Positions 14,364 to 22,078 of a DNA stretch of 25,034 nt are shown piece after piece. The position numbers were made by a program, and so were the translations under genes. This DNA comes from a virus. The notes below the pieces were generated by a model, which saw only the letters and a program-made list of their open reading frames with translations, was not told the origin of the DNA and made no database searches. The stretch spans positions 1 to 25,034 of the IMG/VR virus record IMGVR_UViG_3300027801_000152. The stretch is one strand, 5' to 3'. Position 1 is the first letter of the stretch, and each line of letters opens with the position of its first letter.

Positions 14364-16055
14364 TTATGAGTTAAATTTACCTACCGATATAATCTCATCA
14401 TCACTTTCTAATTCATATCCAATTCCATCGGTATCTACTTGTAGTAAAAATGATGAACCACTCTGTTGAATTGTTATAGCATCATGTTCCATATATTGTC
14501 CGTTGATAAAGAATAAGAAATCGTTTTCATCTGTTGCAGTTACACCTGCAGGTGCAGATGCCGTTACTGCTGTGAAACTTGCAGTAGCAGTATTCAAGAT
14601 TGAAGTAGTAGATTTATAATATTGTTTTCTCAAATAGGTTTGTGTATCCTCAATATTACTTGTAGAAAATGCTTTTAATGCTGCTTCAGTTACTAATGTA
14701 GTTGTACTTTGGTCTCCTAATGTACTATCATTAGATATTTCATTTACACTATATCCATTTAAACTAAACGAACCAGTTATGTTTACACTACCAGTTCTGT
14801 GATGATTATCATCGATGGTATCTCCCAACTTAGTAGAACCACTTTCAAATAATATACTCGAAGAAACATAGGTTGTTTTAAATTCTTTTGCAGTTAGTGT
14901 ACCTAATATTGTGGTATCACCTTGTACAGTCATGTCTCCACTTGTAGTTAATGAACCTGTTATATTTACACTACCACTAATACCAGTGTAGGAATAGACT
15001 GTCGGATTACCAAATATTAATGAACCAGCAGTTATCTGATTAAAGGTTACATTTGATGTAGTACTAACATCTTGACCTATTGAAATTGTTTGTGCTACTG
15101 CTTGTGAACCATCAAATGTTGCACCATTATTACTTAATGTAACACCTGTTCCTGCTTGAAATGTTAATCCATTTGATACCGCTATAGAAAATATATCTTG
15201 TACTGGTGTTGAAATGGATACCCCACCACCTGGTCCAACTGCAGAGATTTCTGCTGAACTCTTCTCAACATCCATATTGAATATAATCTTTTTTGGTGTG
15301 AGTTGTTTTCTTGTAGTTATTAAACTATTAAATTCTTTGGGTATAATATACCCCATTAATTGAACACTAAAATTAGTCTTTACTATTCGTTCACCAGCAT
15401 CCAATTCACTTGCATCTGTAAAGGTTTCTATTCTACTTTTGAATTTCATCTTACCAGGTTCACCCCAATAAGCACCATCCGTATAATTTATCTTTTCTAC
15501 AATTGCATTCATCTGTTCTATATATGAAGTCCAAATAGTAAACTCGTAATTCAATATCATATAATCTGGTATAACTACATTGTAATATTCTTTATTCGGG
15601 GTTTCACCGACAGTTTTTGAAAATTGGTCATAACGATTATTCTGTGAATATTTCTGTTGGAATGTTTGAAAATTGTGTGGTTTGTTTGCATCCATCTTAT
15701 CGATAGGTATATTTTCATTTCTCTCCATACCAGTTCTACGAAATACAATTGCTGGTGTAATTAATTGTTGTCGTTTATCTCTCATAAATCCCTGTTTTTG
15801 TATAGAAAACCACCTCTCTGGTGATGCATACATAACTGGAACTTTAATTGTTTCTTTATTTTCTACGACATTAGGTTTAATTACTTCATTAAAATAGTAC
15901 ATAATTGCACCATCCATATCCATAATGGTATTTGATATGTTTTGTACCTTATCATTATCTCTTCGTATCTCATTACCTCTATTATAATCATCACGGATTG
16001 CAACCGAGTTTAAATCTCTACGAACTCTTCTTGGTATAGGTTTACTTCGTGCCAT
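14364..16055 (-). CDS. 15: gp15-like tail terminator fused to a fibre-like C-terminal half
   Basis: A 563-residue protein made of two parts. Residues about 48-245 match T4 gp15 (about 270 residues) as I recall it: ETIKVPVMYASPERWF, LITPAIVFRRTGM, MILNYEFTIWTSYIEQMNAI, and FSVQLMGYIIPKE. gp15 caps the tail and joins it to the neck. After a linker with GPGGGVS (274-280), residues about 320-563 form a Ser/Thr-rich fibre-like region paralogous to the following gene and ending in the same GKFNS. gp15 relatives normally end soon after the core, so the fusion is unusual and would place appendage domains around the neck. It follows gp13-like and gp14-like genes in T4 order, and its ATG overlaps the gp14-like stop (TAATG). 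Confidence 0.8.
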   Translation of the reverse strand: MARSKPIPRRVRRDLNSVAIRDDYNRGNEIRRDNDKVQNISNTIMDMDGAIMYYFNEVIKPNVVENKETIKVPVMYASPERWFSIQKQGFMRDKRQQLITPAIVFRRTGMERNENIPIDKMDANKPHNFQTFQQKYSQNNRYDQFSKTVGETPNKEYYNVVIPDYMILNYEFTIWTSYIEQMNAIVEKINYTDGAYWGEPGKMKFKSRIETFTDASELDAGERIVKTNFSVQLMGYIIPKEFNSLITTRKQLTPKKIIFNMDVEKSSAEISAVGPGGGVSISTPVQDIFSIAVSNGLTFQAGTGVTLSNNGATFDGSQAVAQTISIGQDVSTTSNVTFNQITAGSLIFGNPTVYSYTGISGSVNITGSLTTSGDMTVQGDTTILGTLTAKEFKTTYVSSSILFESGSTKLGDTIDDNHHRTGSVNITGSFSLNGYSVNEISNDSTLGDQSTTTLVTEAALKAFSTSNIEDTQTYLRKQYYKSTTSILNTATASFTAVTASAPAGVTATDENDFLFFINGQYMEHDAITIQQSGSSFLLQVDTDGIGYELESDDEIISVGKFNS

Positions 16056-16540
16056 TAAAACGCCCTTGTTTGTTCAATATTTAGTGTACTTATTCTTGTT
16101 AAGTTTGCTGTACATGAGATTGTCCAATTTTTATTAAAATCTCCTGCAACTAATTGGTTCTCATTCGTACTATTTATTTCAAAATAACCTAAGTTCCAAC
16201 TGATAACATCACCAATATCAGGTCTGAAACTAACATCAATTAACATATCTCGTTGAAAATGTATTGTTATATTTTGTCCTGCATCAGGTCCAAACTCATT
16301 TGATTCCCAATTGAAATCTTCTGCCTCTATGATACACGATAACTTAATTCCTGATTCATAAGTTTTACCCTCACCTGCTTCACCATACATATTTGTTGTT
16401 GTATCATATAATGAAACTCTGTAAAGTATCACATCTTGACCAATGATTCCCTCTGTTCCATCTTTGAGATTTCCCACGAGTTCATCGTTGAATCGTTTAG
16501 CTAAGTTTGTGTCTCTTGTTGGCCAATATCTACTTGCCAT
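16055..16540 (-). CDS. 14: Neck/head-closure protein, gp14-like
   Basis: A 161-residue protein. The part DAGQNITIHFQRDMLIDVSF then RPDIGDVISWNLGYFEINST (about 98-137) corresponds to the most conserved region of T4 gp14, as I recall it, and the gene lies between gp13-like and gp15-like genes as in T4. It is shorter than T4 gp14 (about 256), mainly lacking the C-terminal extension. The product is expected to close the head after packaging and to join head and tail. The ATG at 16540 follows the gp13-like stop by four bases, and its own stop overlaps the next start. Confidence 0.68.
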   Translation of the reverse strand: MASRYWPTRDTNLAKRFNDELVGNLKDGTEGIIGQDVILYRVSLYDTTTNMYGEAGEGKTYESGIKLSCIIEAEDFNWESNEFGPDAGQNITIHFQRDMLIDVSFRPDIGDVISWNLGYFEINSTNENQLVAGDFNKNWTISCTANLTRISTLNIEQTRAF

Positions 16541-16544
16541 TTGA

Positions 16545-17702
16545 TTATCCTATATAAATTGGGTAAGGAACTTTCTTTAACTTCTCTTGTAAGTTGTCGG
16601 AAACTTCTCTATCAGCTTCCATAAGAGCCCTATTACTTGTTTGGTCTAACATTTCCCTCAATTGTTCTATCAATTGTTCTTTTTCTGCAGTTGCTTCTGC
16701 CCGTAGTGTATCACCATCTAAACTAACTTCTGAACCTGGTATAGGAATACTCCCATATTTGCCCCTAATCATACCCAATAACTCTTTTGATAATGCCATT
16801 CCATACTTTCTAATCCATTGTTTACCAACATCGTTGATATTAGAATATTGCATATTATCATATGGTGCATTACTAATATCTGATATGGTATCATAAGAAC
16901 CACTATATCGTGTTCGTAATGCGTTATCTCTATCAGTTACCTTACTCCACTCTAACCATAGTGAACCTGTTGCGGTACTTGTCCATCGTGGGAATATTCG
17001 TAATTTGTTATTAACTATTTCAAATGAATGTCCAGATTTTCTAATTTGGTCATTAAATTCAATTGCTTGTACTCTAAGTAAATCCGCAAATACTGGTTGT
17101 AATACAAACGATATTGCTGGTGATTTACCACCAAACCCAAATCCATCTAACATATTATTTGTTTGATTTCCAGTCCCAGCGTAAGGGTCAAAGTACCTTG
17201 TGATTGCTGGATTAGCTTCGTGAAATACTCTCTTAACTTCGATTGGACCACTACCACTGGTGTCTGCTATTAATTCATTTAAATCATAATCTTGTGAACC
17301 ACTCGTGAGTGTAATCTTATTTTTATAAACTTCTACCTGTCCACCTACACCTGCTTCAGTACCATAGGTTTCTGATAAGAATATCTGTTCACCCATAGTA
17401 TTAGATAATCGTTTATGTGTATAATTAGAACTTGTTGATTGTCCCTTTAAACTTAATAAATTATCTTTAATATTAAATTGATTAACTTGAGATGAATATT
17501 CTGTAATACTTTCTTCAAAACATGCATAAAATTGTGAATCTTGTACTTCAACCGCTGTTATTGGATAACCTAATCGTTTTGCACACCAAGATGCAAACTT
17601 TGGTGCATCTGATTGAAAACTTGAATCACCATCATAAAATCCAAAAGGTGTAGATTCACTTACTGCCGAACCACTTCCTGGCCATATTGGTTCCTGTGCC
17701 AT
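16545..17702 (-). CDS. 13: Neck/portal adaptor protein, gp13-like
   Basis: A 385-residue protein. The N-terminus, PIWPGSGSAVSESTPFGFYD (5-24), then FASWCAKRLGYPITAVEVQD (36-55) and FYACFEESITEYSSQVNQFN (58-77), are hallmarks of a neck protein conserved in T4-like marine phages. The helical C-terminus (about 340-370) is rich in Glu and Gln. The position right after the capsid gene and before gp14-like and gp15-like genes supports a gp13-type adaptor that binds the portal after DNA packaging. It is longer than T4 gp13 (about 309). It starts a new transcription unit: a terminator and a candidate promoter lie directly upstream. Direct similarity to T4 gp13 is weak by eye, so the call rests partly on gene order. 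Confidence 0.65.
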   Translation of the reverse strand: MAQEPIWPGSGSAVSESTPFGFYDGDSSFQSDAPKFASWCAKRLGYPITAVEVQDSQFYACFEESITEYSSQVNQFNIKDNLLSLKGQSTSSNYTHKRLSNTMGEQIFLSETYGTEAGVGGQVEVYKNKITLTSGSQDYDLNELIADTSGSGPIEVKRVFHEANPAITRYFDPYAGTGNQTNNMLDGFGFGGKSPAISFVLQPVFADLLRVQAIEFNDQIRKSGHSFEIVNNKLRIFPRWTSTATGSLWLEWSKVTDRDNALRTRYSGSYDTISDISNAPYDNMQYSNINDVGKQWIRKYGMALSKELLGMIRGKYGSIPIPGSEVSLDGDTLRAEATAEKEQLIEQLREMLDQTSNRALMEADREVSDNLQEKLKKVPYPIYIG

Positions 17703-17739
17703 ATAAATTCTCCTATATAATTACTTTAGAACATTCCAA

Positions 17740-17751
17740 TAATAAATATCA
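17740..17751 (-). promoter_or_regulatory. Conserved intergenic 12-mer, candidate late promoter (copy 3)
   Basis: Exact TAATAAATATCA on the plus strand, 37 bases before the gp13-like ATG and just downstream (in gene direction) of the terminator that follows the capsid gene. The terminator-then-motif order repeats that seen before the tube gene. Confidence 0.5.
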
Positions 17752-17756
17752 GTGCA

Positions 17757-17788
17757 TAGAAAAAGGGGTGAATAAATCACCCCTTTTT
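17757..17788. terminator. Strong bidirectional intrinsic terminator after the capsid gene
   Basis: AAAAGGGGTG (17761-17770) pairs perfectly with CACCCCTTTT (17778-17787) around the loop AATAAAT. A residues precede the stem and T residues follow, so it works in either direction. It lies between the capsid stop (17846) and the gp13-like start. A second small hairpin, GTGGT/ACCAC, lies at 17797-17816. Confidence 0.88.
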
Positions 17789-17845
17789 CAGGTTGTGTGG
17801 TATTAATAAACACCACTTACGACTTTAATTTAATTAACTAATTAA

Positions 17846-19501
17846 TTAAACTAAGTTTATGTCTGCGACCGTGACTGTTCCGTAATACTCTGGACGAACC
17901 ATTTTCTTAGCGTAACGTGTCATTACCCCTTTACGTGGTGTAAAGTTCTTAGGGTCATAGACAAGTGGTGTCATAATTAATGGAACATACGGAGCATAAA
18001 CCGCACCGGTTTCAAGGAAATTACTTCCTCGGAAACCACATAGGATTTTGTTCTCGAGCATGTAAGGGTTCTTATAGACAGTATATCTGTTATTAAGAGC
18101 TCCTACTTTTTGTACGCCCATTGCGAAAGATGAATTAGTAGCATCACCATTCGTATCAGCAGCATATCCAGGAATTGACTCTATAATTGTAGCAGTTTCA
18201 GGTGATACCACGATGAAATTTGCTCCGCCTCTTAGAGTTTTTTGATGAATTGCGTTTGATACTGATTGGATTTTGTTACCCAATGTCTGGAACCAAGTTC
18301 CTTTCGTGTAAGCAGATGCGTTAGCAGCTGTTTCTTCGAAAAGTGCGGTTGCAGAATTGTATTCATTACCAACTTTTGCTGACCATTTTTCATTCTTAGC
18401 AGAAGCATTAGCAAACAACATATCAAGAATTTCCAAATCAATTTCCATTGAAATATATTCACTTAATAGTGCTGTTAATTCAGCTTCAGCATCAACTGAA
18501 TGATAAGCATTTAAGTCTTGAGCAAGTTCTGGAGTCCAGACAGCTTTTAACTTACGAGTTTTCGCGATAATCGGAATACTCTTTAATGCAATATCTAATT
18601 CAGGAATGTCGATATCAGTTTCAGGATTTAAATCTGTTCCTGCTGCTGTAGCTTCGAAGTCAGTTCTATCATAATTCTGACCTTTAACTTTATGGAAAGA
18701 AACGACAACATTGCTTATAGCAGTTGCTACGTCTTTTCTTACGATAAAAGTTATTCCGGATGTAGATGAATCATAAGTAGTGTAAGCTGGGAATATTTCA
18801 TCGAAGCCTGAACCACTAATTGTGAATGCACGAACACCATCTGAGTCGAAATCACTTAATCCACCAGTGTGGACTGTTACTTTTGCCAAACCATCATCAG
18901 CTAAATAGCCGGCTGATATGGATGAAGATAAGTCTGGTTCAAAATCAACATCACCCCAGACAGCAGAACCAGTAGTAAAATTACCACTTGATAATGCTGC
19001 AGCTGCAGCTTGAACACCAGAATCGGTGTCGTTGATTGAATATCCAAATTTACCAGCGCCATATAAACCGCCAGTTGCGTCTACGTTTGAACCTGATGTG
19101 TTACCATGTACATCAGCATTATTTGTATGGTTATCTGTTTGTGCAGTACCATATTTAAAGTCAAGATAGAAAATCAGACCTGAAGGTAAATTCATTGGCT
19201 GAACACTAACAAATTCTTGAGCAGCAAGCTCCCCAAAAATTCTTCGAACTAAAGGAAGTGCAACACCTGACCACTCTTCTGAGTTTGCAGATGTACCAGT
19301 TCTTGAGGCTTCATCAATTAATTGACGAGCTTGATTCTCAAGCAGTACTGCCATTCCATTTACTTCATGTTCTTTGCCCATGCCTTCTAAAAGACCTGTT
19401 GGCTCCCATTTCTTGACCAATTTGCGAGTTTGTTCCAATAGTTGTCTTTGTGGATTATAACCATCCATCAAGCTTTCTATTGTACTTAGTTTTTTACTCA
19501 T
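17846..19501 (-). CDS. 23: Major capsid protein, gp23-like
   Basis: A 551-residue protein from the ATG at 19501, which has GGGAG eight bases upstream; a TTG at 19516 is in frame but includes that Shine-Dalgarno. T4 gp23 is about 521 residues. The N-terminus, then MAVLLENQARQLIDEASRTG and EEWSGVALPLVRRIFGELAA, matches gp23 relatives. LIDE/A at residues 61-65 fits the T4 prohead-protease rule (I/L-x-E, then cut) at nearly the same place as in T4, so the first 64 residues are probably removed. The C-terminal half has the usual core, including ETATIIESIPGY and MTPLVYDPKNFTPRKGVMTR. The middle holds a Gly/Ser-rich insert (about 120-290). It follows the scaffold gene by 20 bases and is followed by a strong terminator. 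Confidence 0.93.
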   Translation of the reverse strand: MSKKLSTIESLMDGYNPQRQLLEQTRKLVKKWEPTGLLEGMGKEHEVNGMAVLLENQARQLIDEASRTGTSANSEEWSGVALPLVRRIFGELAAQEFVSVQPMNLPSGLIFYLDFKYGTAQTDNHTNNADVHGNTSGSNVDATGGLYGAGKFGYSINDTDSGVQAAAAALSSGNFTTGSAVWGDVDFEPDLSSSISAGYLADDGLAKVTVHTGGLSDFDSDGVRAFTISGSGFDEIFPAYTTYDSSTSGITFIVRKDVATAISNVVVSFHKVKGQNYDRTDFEATAAGTDLNPETDIDIPELDIALKSIPIIAKTRKLKAVWTPELAQDLNAYHSVDAEAELTALLSEYISMEIDLEILDMLFANASAKNEKWSAKVGNEYNSATALFEETAANASAYTKGTWFQTLGNKIQSVSNAIHQKTLRGGANFIVVSPETATIIESIPGYAADTNGDATNSSFAMGVQKVGALNNRYTVYKNPYMLENKILCGFRGSNFLETGAVYAPYVPLIMTPLVYDPKNFTPRKGVMTRYAKKMVRPEYYGTVTVADINLV

Positions 19502-19521
19502 TATTGTGTCTCCCAATAGTA

Positions 19522-20625
19522 TTAAAGTATGTTAGCTAACTTTTGAAAACGACTCTTCAAATCACTACCTTCAGATATTACATCTTTAGATGGTTTTGTT
19601 GAAGCGACTGTTTTCGAACTTGAACCTTTTGATTCCTTAATAGGTTGAGCTTTACGACCTTGGAATGATTCTGCAAGTGTAGAATACACAAGTTTAATCT
19701 CTCTAAGATTTGCTGCTCTATCAAAAGTTTCAACAACTTTCATTTTCTGTTCGTTGGTTAGACCAAACGCACGGAAAAGTTTGTTGGAAAACAATAGTTT
19801 CGCATTTAATAGGTTAACTTCATTTAGTTTTGAACGAAGATATTTTACAACATCTCTATGTTCCTTAATTTCTTTCGAAAGCTTTTTCACTTCCTCAACC
19901 GAATCTTCTTCATCTTCCTCTTCAGATAGTGCTTTAAGAACTTCTTCTAAATCAATATCTTCATCGACGTCAGCATCTTCGTCAGCATGTTGTTCAGCTT
20001 CAGGTGCGGTTTCTTCCTCACCCTCGTCTCCAGCTTCTTCATCTGCTCCTTCACCTTCTGGTGCTTGCGCGCCAGTTTCGGAAGAGTCATTTGAATCGTC
20101 ATCAACAGCATTATCATCTTCTCCGATATCAGATGAATCTTCCAAGTCCTCATCGACTGGTTCTTCATCTTCTTCTTCTTTGATGTCTGCTTCTAATTCT
20201 GCAAGAATAGATTCTAAATCAAGGTCGTCCTCATCTTCAGCTTCTTCAGCTTCGTGTTCGGATTCTTCCACTGCATCTTCTTCAGATTCTTCTGCATCGT
20301 CTACTTCTTCACCTTCAGTTGAAACTGGCTCTTCAGCCGCTTCTTCATCATCAGGAACTTCAGCTTCTTCTACAGCAGCATCTTCATCAGAATGTTGGTC
20401 ATCAGCAGGAGCTTCTTCGGCTCCGTCTGGTGCTTCATCTTCATCGTAAGTTTCTTCAACTCCATCTTCAGATTCTTCATCTTCAATTTCGTGTTGAATT
20501 TTCTTCGACAACATTGATTTAAGTTGTGGTGTGAATGCTTCTTCAAGTGCCATTTTAGCGTTTGCTAATGCAGTTTCTCTAACTGCTTTTGCGTCGGCAA
20601 TGGCTTCTTTTAGTAAATCATCCAT
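19522..20625 (-). CDS. 22: Prohead core scaffold protein, gp22-like
   Basis: A 367-residue, very acidic protein. Residues 1-45 are helical (MDDLLKEAIADAKAVRETAL and following). Residues about 46-255 are low-complexity Glu/Asp/Ala, and the C-terminal third is a regular helix: LNEVNLLNAKLLFSNKLFRA, then NEQKMKVVETFDRAANLREI and STLAESFQGR. That helical part, lying just before the capsid gene, identifies it as the main scaffold of T4-like phages. Scaffold is digested during maturation, and LAE/S and similar sites are present. The acid-rich middle is longer than in T4 gp22 (269 residues in total). The start is an ATG with GGAG seven bases upstream. Confidence 0.85.
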   Translation of the reverse strand: MDDLLKEAIADAKAVRETALANAKMALEEAFTPQLKSMLSKKIQHEIEDEESEDGVEETYDEDEAPDGAEEAPADDQHSDEDAAVEEAEVPDDEEAAEEPVSTEGEEVDDAEESEEDAVEESEHEAEEAEDEDDLDLESILAELEADIKEEEDEEPVDEDLEDSSDIGEDDNAVDDDSNDSSETGAQAPEGEGADEEAGDEGEEETAPEAEQHADEDADVDEDIDLEEVLKALSEEEDEEDSVEEVKKLSKEIKEHRDVVKYLRSKLNEVNLLNAKLLFSNKLFRAFGLTNEQKMKVVETFDRAANLREIKLVYSTLAESFQGRKAQPIKESKGSSSKTVASTKPSKDVISEGSDLKSRFQKLANIL

Positions 20626-20693
20626 TTTGTTTCTCCATAATTGGATTTCAGTATTGTTATTAGGAACAATAATATGATTAGTTTTAATCAGGG

Positions 20694-20729
20694 TACACTT
20701 TATGATGTATTGAATAATACGAAAGTGTA
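20694..20729. other. Extended hairpin upstream of the scaffold gene
   Basis: TACACTTT (20694-20701) pairs perfectly with AAAGTGTA (20722-20729), and GTATT (20707-20711) with AATAC (20716-20720) stacks inside around the loop GAAT. On the minus-strand transcript it would form in the leader of the scaffold/capsid mRNA, about 70 bases before the ATG. It may stabilise or regulate that mRNA. Confidence 0.5.
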
Positions 20730-20738
20730 TTTCGTTTT

Positions 20739-20750
20739 ATATAAATATAC
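20739..20750 (-). promoter_or_regulatory. Relaxed copy of the candidate late-promoter motif
   Basis: Plus-strand ATATAAATATAC shares the core ATAAATAT. It lies 113 bases before the scaffold ATG and just after the palindrome that follows bS21 (in gene direction), so it could drive scaffold and capsid expression. Confidence 0.3.
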
Positions 20751-20762
20751 AGAAACTAAAAA

Positions 20763-20772
20763 ATGTGCACAT
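20763..20772. terminator. Palindrome with T tract after bS21, weak terminator candidate
   Basis: ATGTGCACAT is a perfect 10-base palindrome followed on the minus strand by a run of T residues. With no loop it would form only a short stem, so it could be a weak terminator or a protein-binding site. Confidence 0.3.
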
Positions 20773-20782
20773 AAAGTGTGTA

Positions 20783-20986
20783 TTATTCAGTTTCTTTTTC
20801 TTTTAATACTTTATACTTGTTTCTTAAAATAGCTTTTTTCTTTCTCTCTCTAAGAATATCGGATTTCTTACTATAGAATGAACGGTCTCTCAATTCTAAC
20901 ATCAACCCACTTTGTTTTACTTTTTTCTTAAAGATAGCAATTGCTTTTTCTATCGGTTGTCCTTTTCGGACTTCTACTTTTATCAA
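20783..20986 (-). CDS. rpsU: Ribosomal protein bS21 homologue encoded by the phage
   Basis: A 67-residue, strongly basic protein. IKVEVRKGQPIEKAIAIFKK (2-21), then GLMLELRDRSFYSKKSDILR (27-46), follow the bS21 pattern: a short N-terminal strand, a helix with (F/I)-K-K-K, the R-x-F-Y motif, and a long basic C-terminal helix. bS21 sits on the small ribosomal subunit near the anti-Shine-Dalgarno site and affects initiation. Phage-encoded bS21 has been reported, for example in pelagiphage HTVC008M. The first codon is TTG at 20986 with AGAGG five bases upstream; no ATG is available. It lies between head genes and scaffold, so it is probably made late and may steer host ribosomes to phage mRNA. That role is inferred. 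Confidence 0.85.
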   Translation of the reverse strand: MIKVEVRKGQPIEKAIAIFKKKVKQSGLMLELRDRSFYSKKSDILRERKKKAILRNKYKVLKEKETE

Positions 20987-21001
20987 TATAACCTCTACTT
21001 G

Positions 21002-21694
21002 TTAATCTGTTTCATTATCTGCTTTGTAATTTTTGTCCACATAATTAAAAAACGCTTTTTTCTTATCATCTTCTAATTCATCTGGTGAACTAATTCCAAA
21101 TTTTTTCATTGCTGCTTGAAAGAACACATCATAATCGCCCTCTTTTATATCAGCACCTTTTATATTTTTTAAACCTTTTTTAATCATAGCATCTTCTTGG
21201 TCTGCTTGTGGTTCTTCTTCATGTCCTGCTTCGTGGTCTTCGTCTCCACCCTCTAATTCAAAGTATCTACCAAGAACGTGTCCCATATCTTCATATAATC
21301 CACCCATTCTTTGTTGTAAAGAATTGGATTCTTTTGCAATCTTACCAAATGATTTTGATAAATTAGTTAACTCTTTCATATTACGATTGACCGTAACTTT
21401 ATCAAACCAATCATCCGTTTCACTTAGTGTATATGATTTTGCATTAGTTGCAATTTCGGAAAGCTTTTCAGCAATCTCTTTTAAATTATTAGGATTACTA
21501 AATACTTTACCATATTCTGTGAATTGTGTCATAGATTCTTGTACTTGTTTAGCGGAAACCTTTTCAGAACTCCCATAGATATCTTCTACAATATCACTTA
21601 ATCCTGTATGTGTTCCACCACCTATTGCGGGTATGGAAACTACTCCACCCACGAGTGAGAAACTTTCATTTAATATATCTTTTAATTTGGCCAT
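21002..21694 (-). CDS. Putative internal head/prohead core protein with capsid-targeting tag
   Basis: A 230-residue protein starting MAKLKDILNESFSLVGG. The first ten residues fit the tag shared by the neighbouring genes, with LNE/S at 8-11 as a prohead-protease site. The middle is helical. Residues about 148-170 are very acidic (GGDEDHEAGHEEEPQADQED). The C-terminal segment DVFFQAAMKKFGISSPDELE (about 189-208), then AFFNYVDKNYKAD, is a small domain that I associate with head proteins of marine T4-like phages. The tag predicts that it is carried into the prohead and trimmed there. The start is an ATG with AGGAG upstream, just after a copy of the 12-mer motif. Confidence 0.75.
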   Translation of the reverse strand: MAKLKDILNESFSLVGGVVSIPAIGGGTHTGLSDIVEDIYGSSEKVSAKQVQESMTQFTEYGKVFSNPNNLKEIAEKLSEIATNAKSYTLSETDDWFDKVTVNRNMKELTNLSKSFGKIAKESNSLQQRMGGLYEDMGHVLGRYFELEGGDEDHEAGHEEEPQADQEDAMIKKGLKNIKGADIKEGDYDVFFQAAMKKFGISSPDELEDDKKKAFFNYVDKNYKADNETD

Positions 21695-21712
21695 TACATT
21701 CTCCTTTGTCGG

Positions 21713-21724
21713 TAATAAATATCA
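21713..21724 (-). promoter_or_regulatory. Conserved intergenic 12-mer, candidate late promoter (copy 4)
   Basis: Exact TAATAAATATCA on the plus strand, directly adjoining the stop codon of the upstream gene and 18 bases before the ATG at 21694. If it is a -10-like element, the leader would be very short. Confidence 0.45.
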
Positions 21725-22078
21725 CTATCTACGCTTTTTACCACCTAAATATTTACGAAATCTTTTTTCTACTTTACTCCACAAAACATTCAACATATCA
21801 GGTACTCCTGCACTTACATCACCAGCTTTCTTACCGCCTGATTTAATTGCACGAATCATATCCATCGCATCATACTTACCATCCTTAACACTACCTAACA
21901 TTATACTGATTGATTTCTGTGAAGCGTTATTTAATTCTGTTCCCATCTTCTTTACATCATCTTCTGCAAAGCTTTTAGCTTCTTTATTAGAATACTTCAT
22001 ACCTGCTGGATTAAACTTTCCCTTTGGTTTAGGGCCTGTATATCCATCTAACTCTACTAATTCTTTTAACTTAATCAT
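21725..22078 (-). CDS. Small basic tagged head protein, unknown
   Basis: A 117-residue protein starting MIKLKELVELDGYTGPKPKG. The first nine residues fit the shared capsid-targeting-like tag, with LVE/L as a possible cut site. The rest is basic and mostly helical, ending VEKRFRKYLGGKKRR; a positive tail would suit contact with packaged DNA. Its ATG overlaps the upstream stop (ATGA), so translation is probably coupled. No family is recognised. Confidence 0.7.
   Translation of the reverse strand: MIKLKELVELDGYTGPKPKGKFNPAGMKYSNKEAKSFAEDDVKKMGTELNNASQKSISIMLGSVKDGKYDAMDMIRAIKSGGKKAGDVSAGVPDMLNVLWSKVEKRFRKYLGGKKRR

Noticed and set aside
19499-19516. TTG at 19516 as start of the capsid protein
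   Set aside because: The TTG overlaps the GGGAG ribosome binding site of the ATG at 19501, and the ATG start puts the LIDE/A site at residue 64, close to the T4 position.
19754-20449. A 231-codon Ser-rich open frame on the plus strand
   Set aside because: It is the antisense of the Glu/Asp-rich middle of the scaffold gene; GAA and GAT codons read backwards as TTC and ATC, giving long open low-complexity frames. No ribosome binding site or sensible protein pattern.
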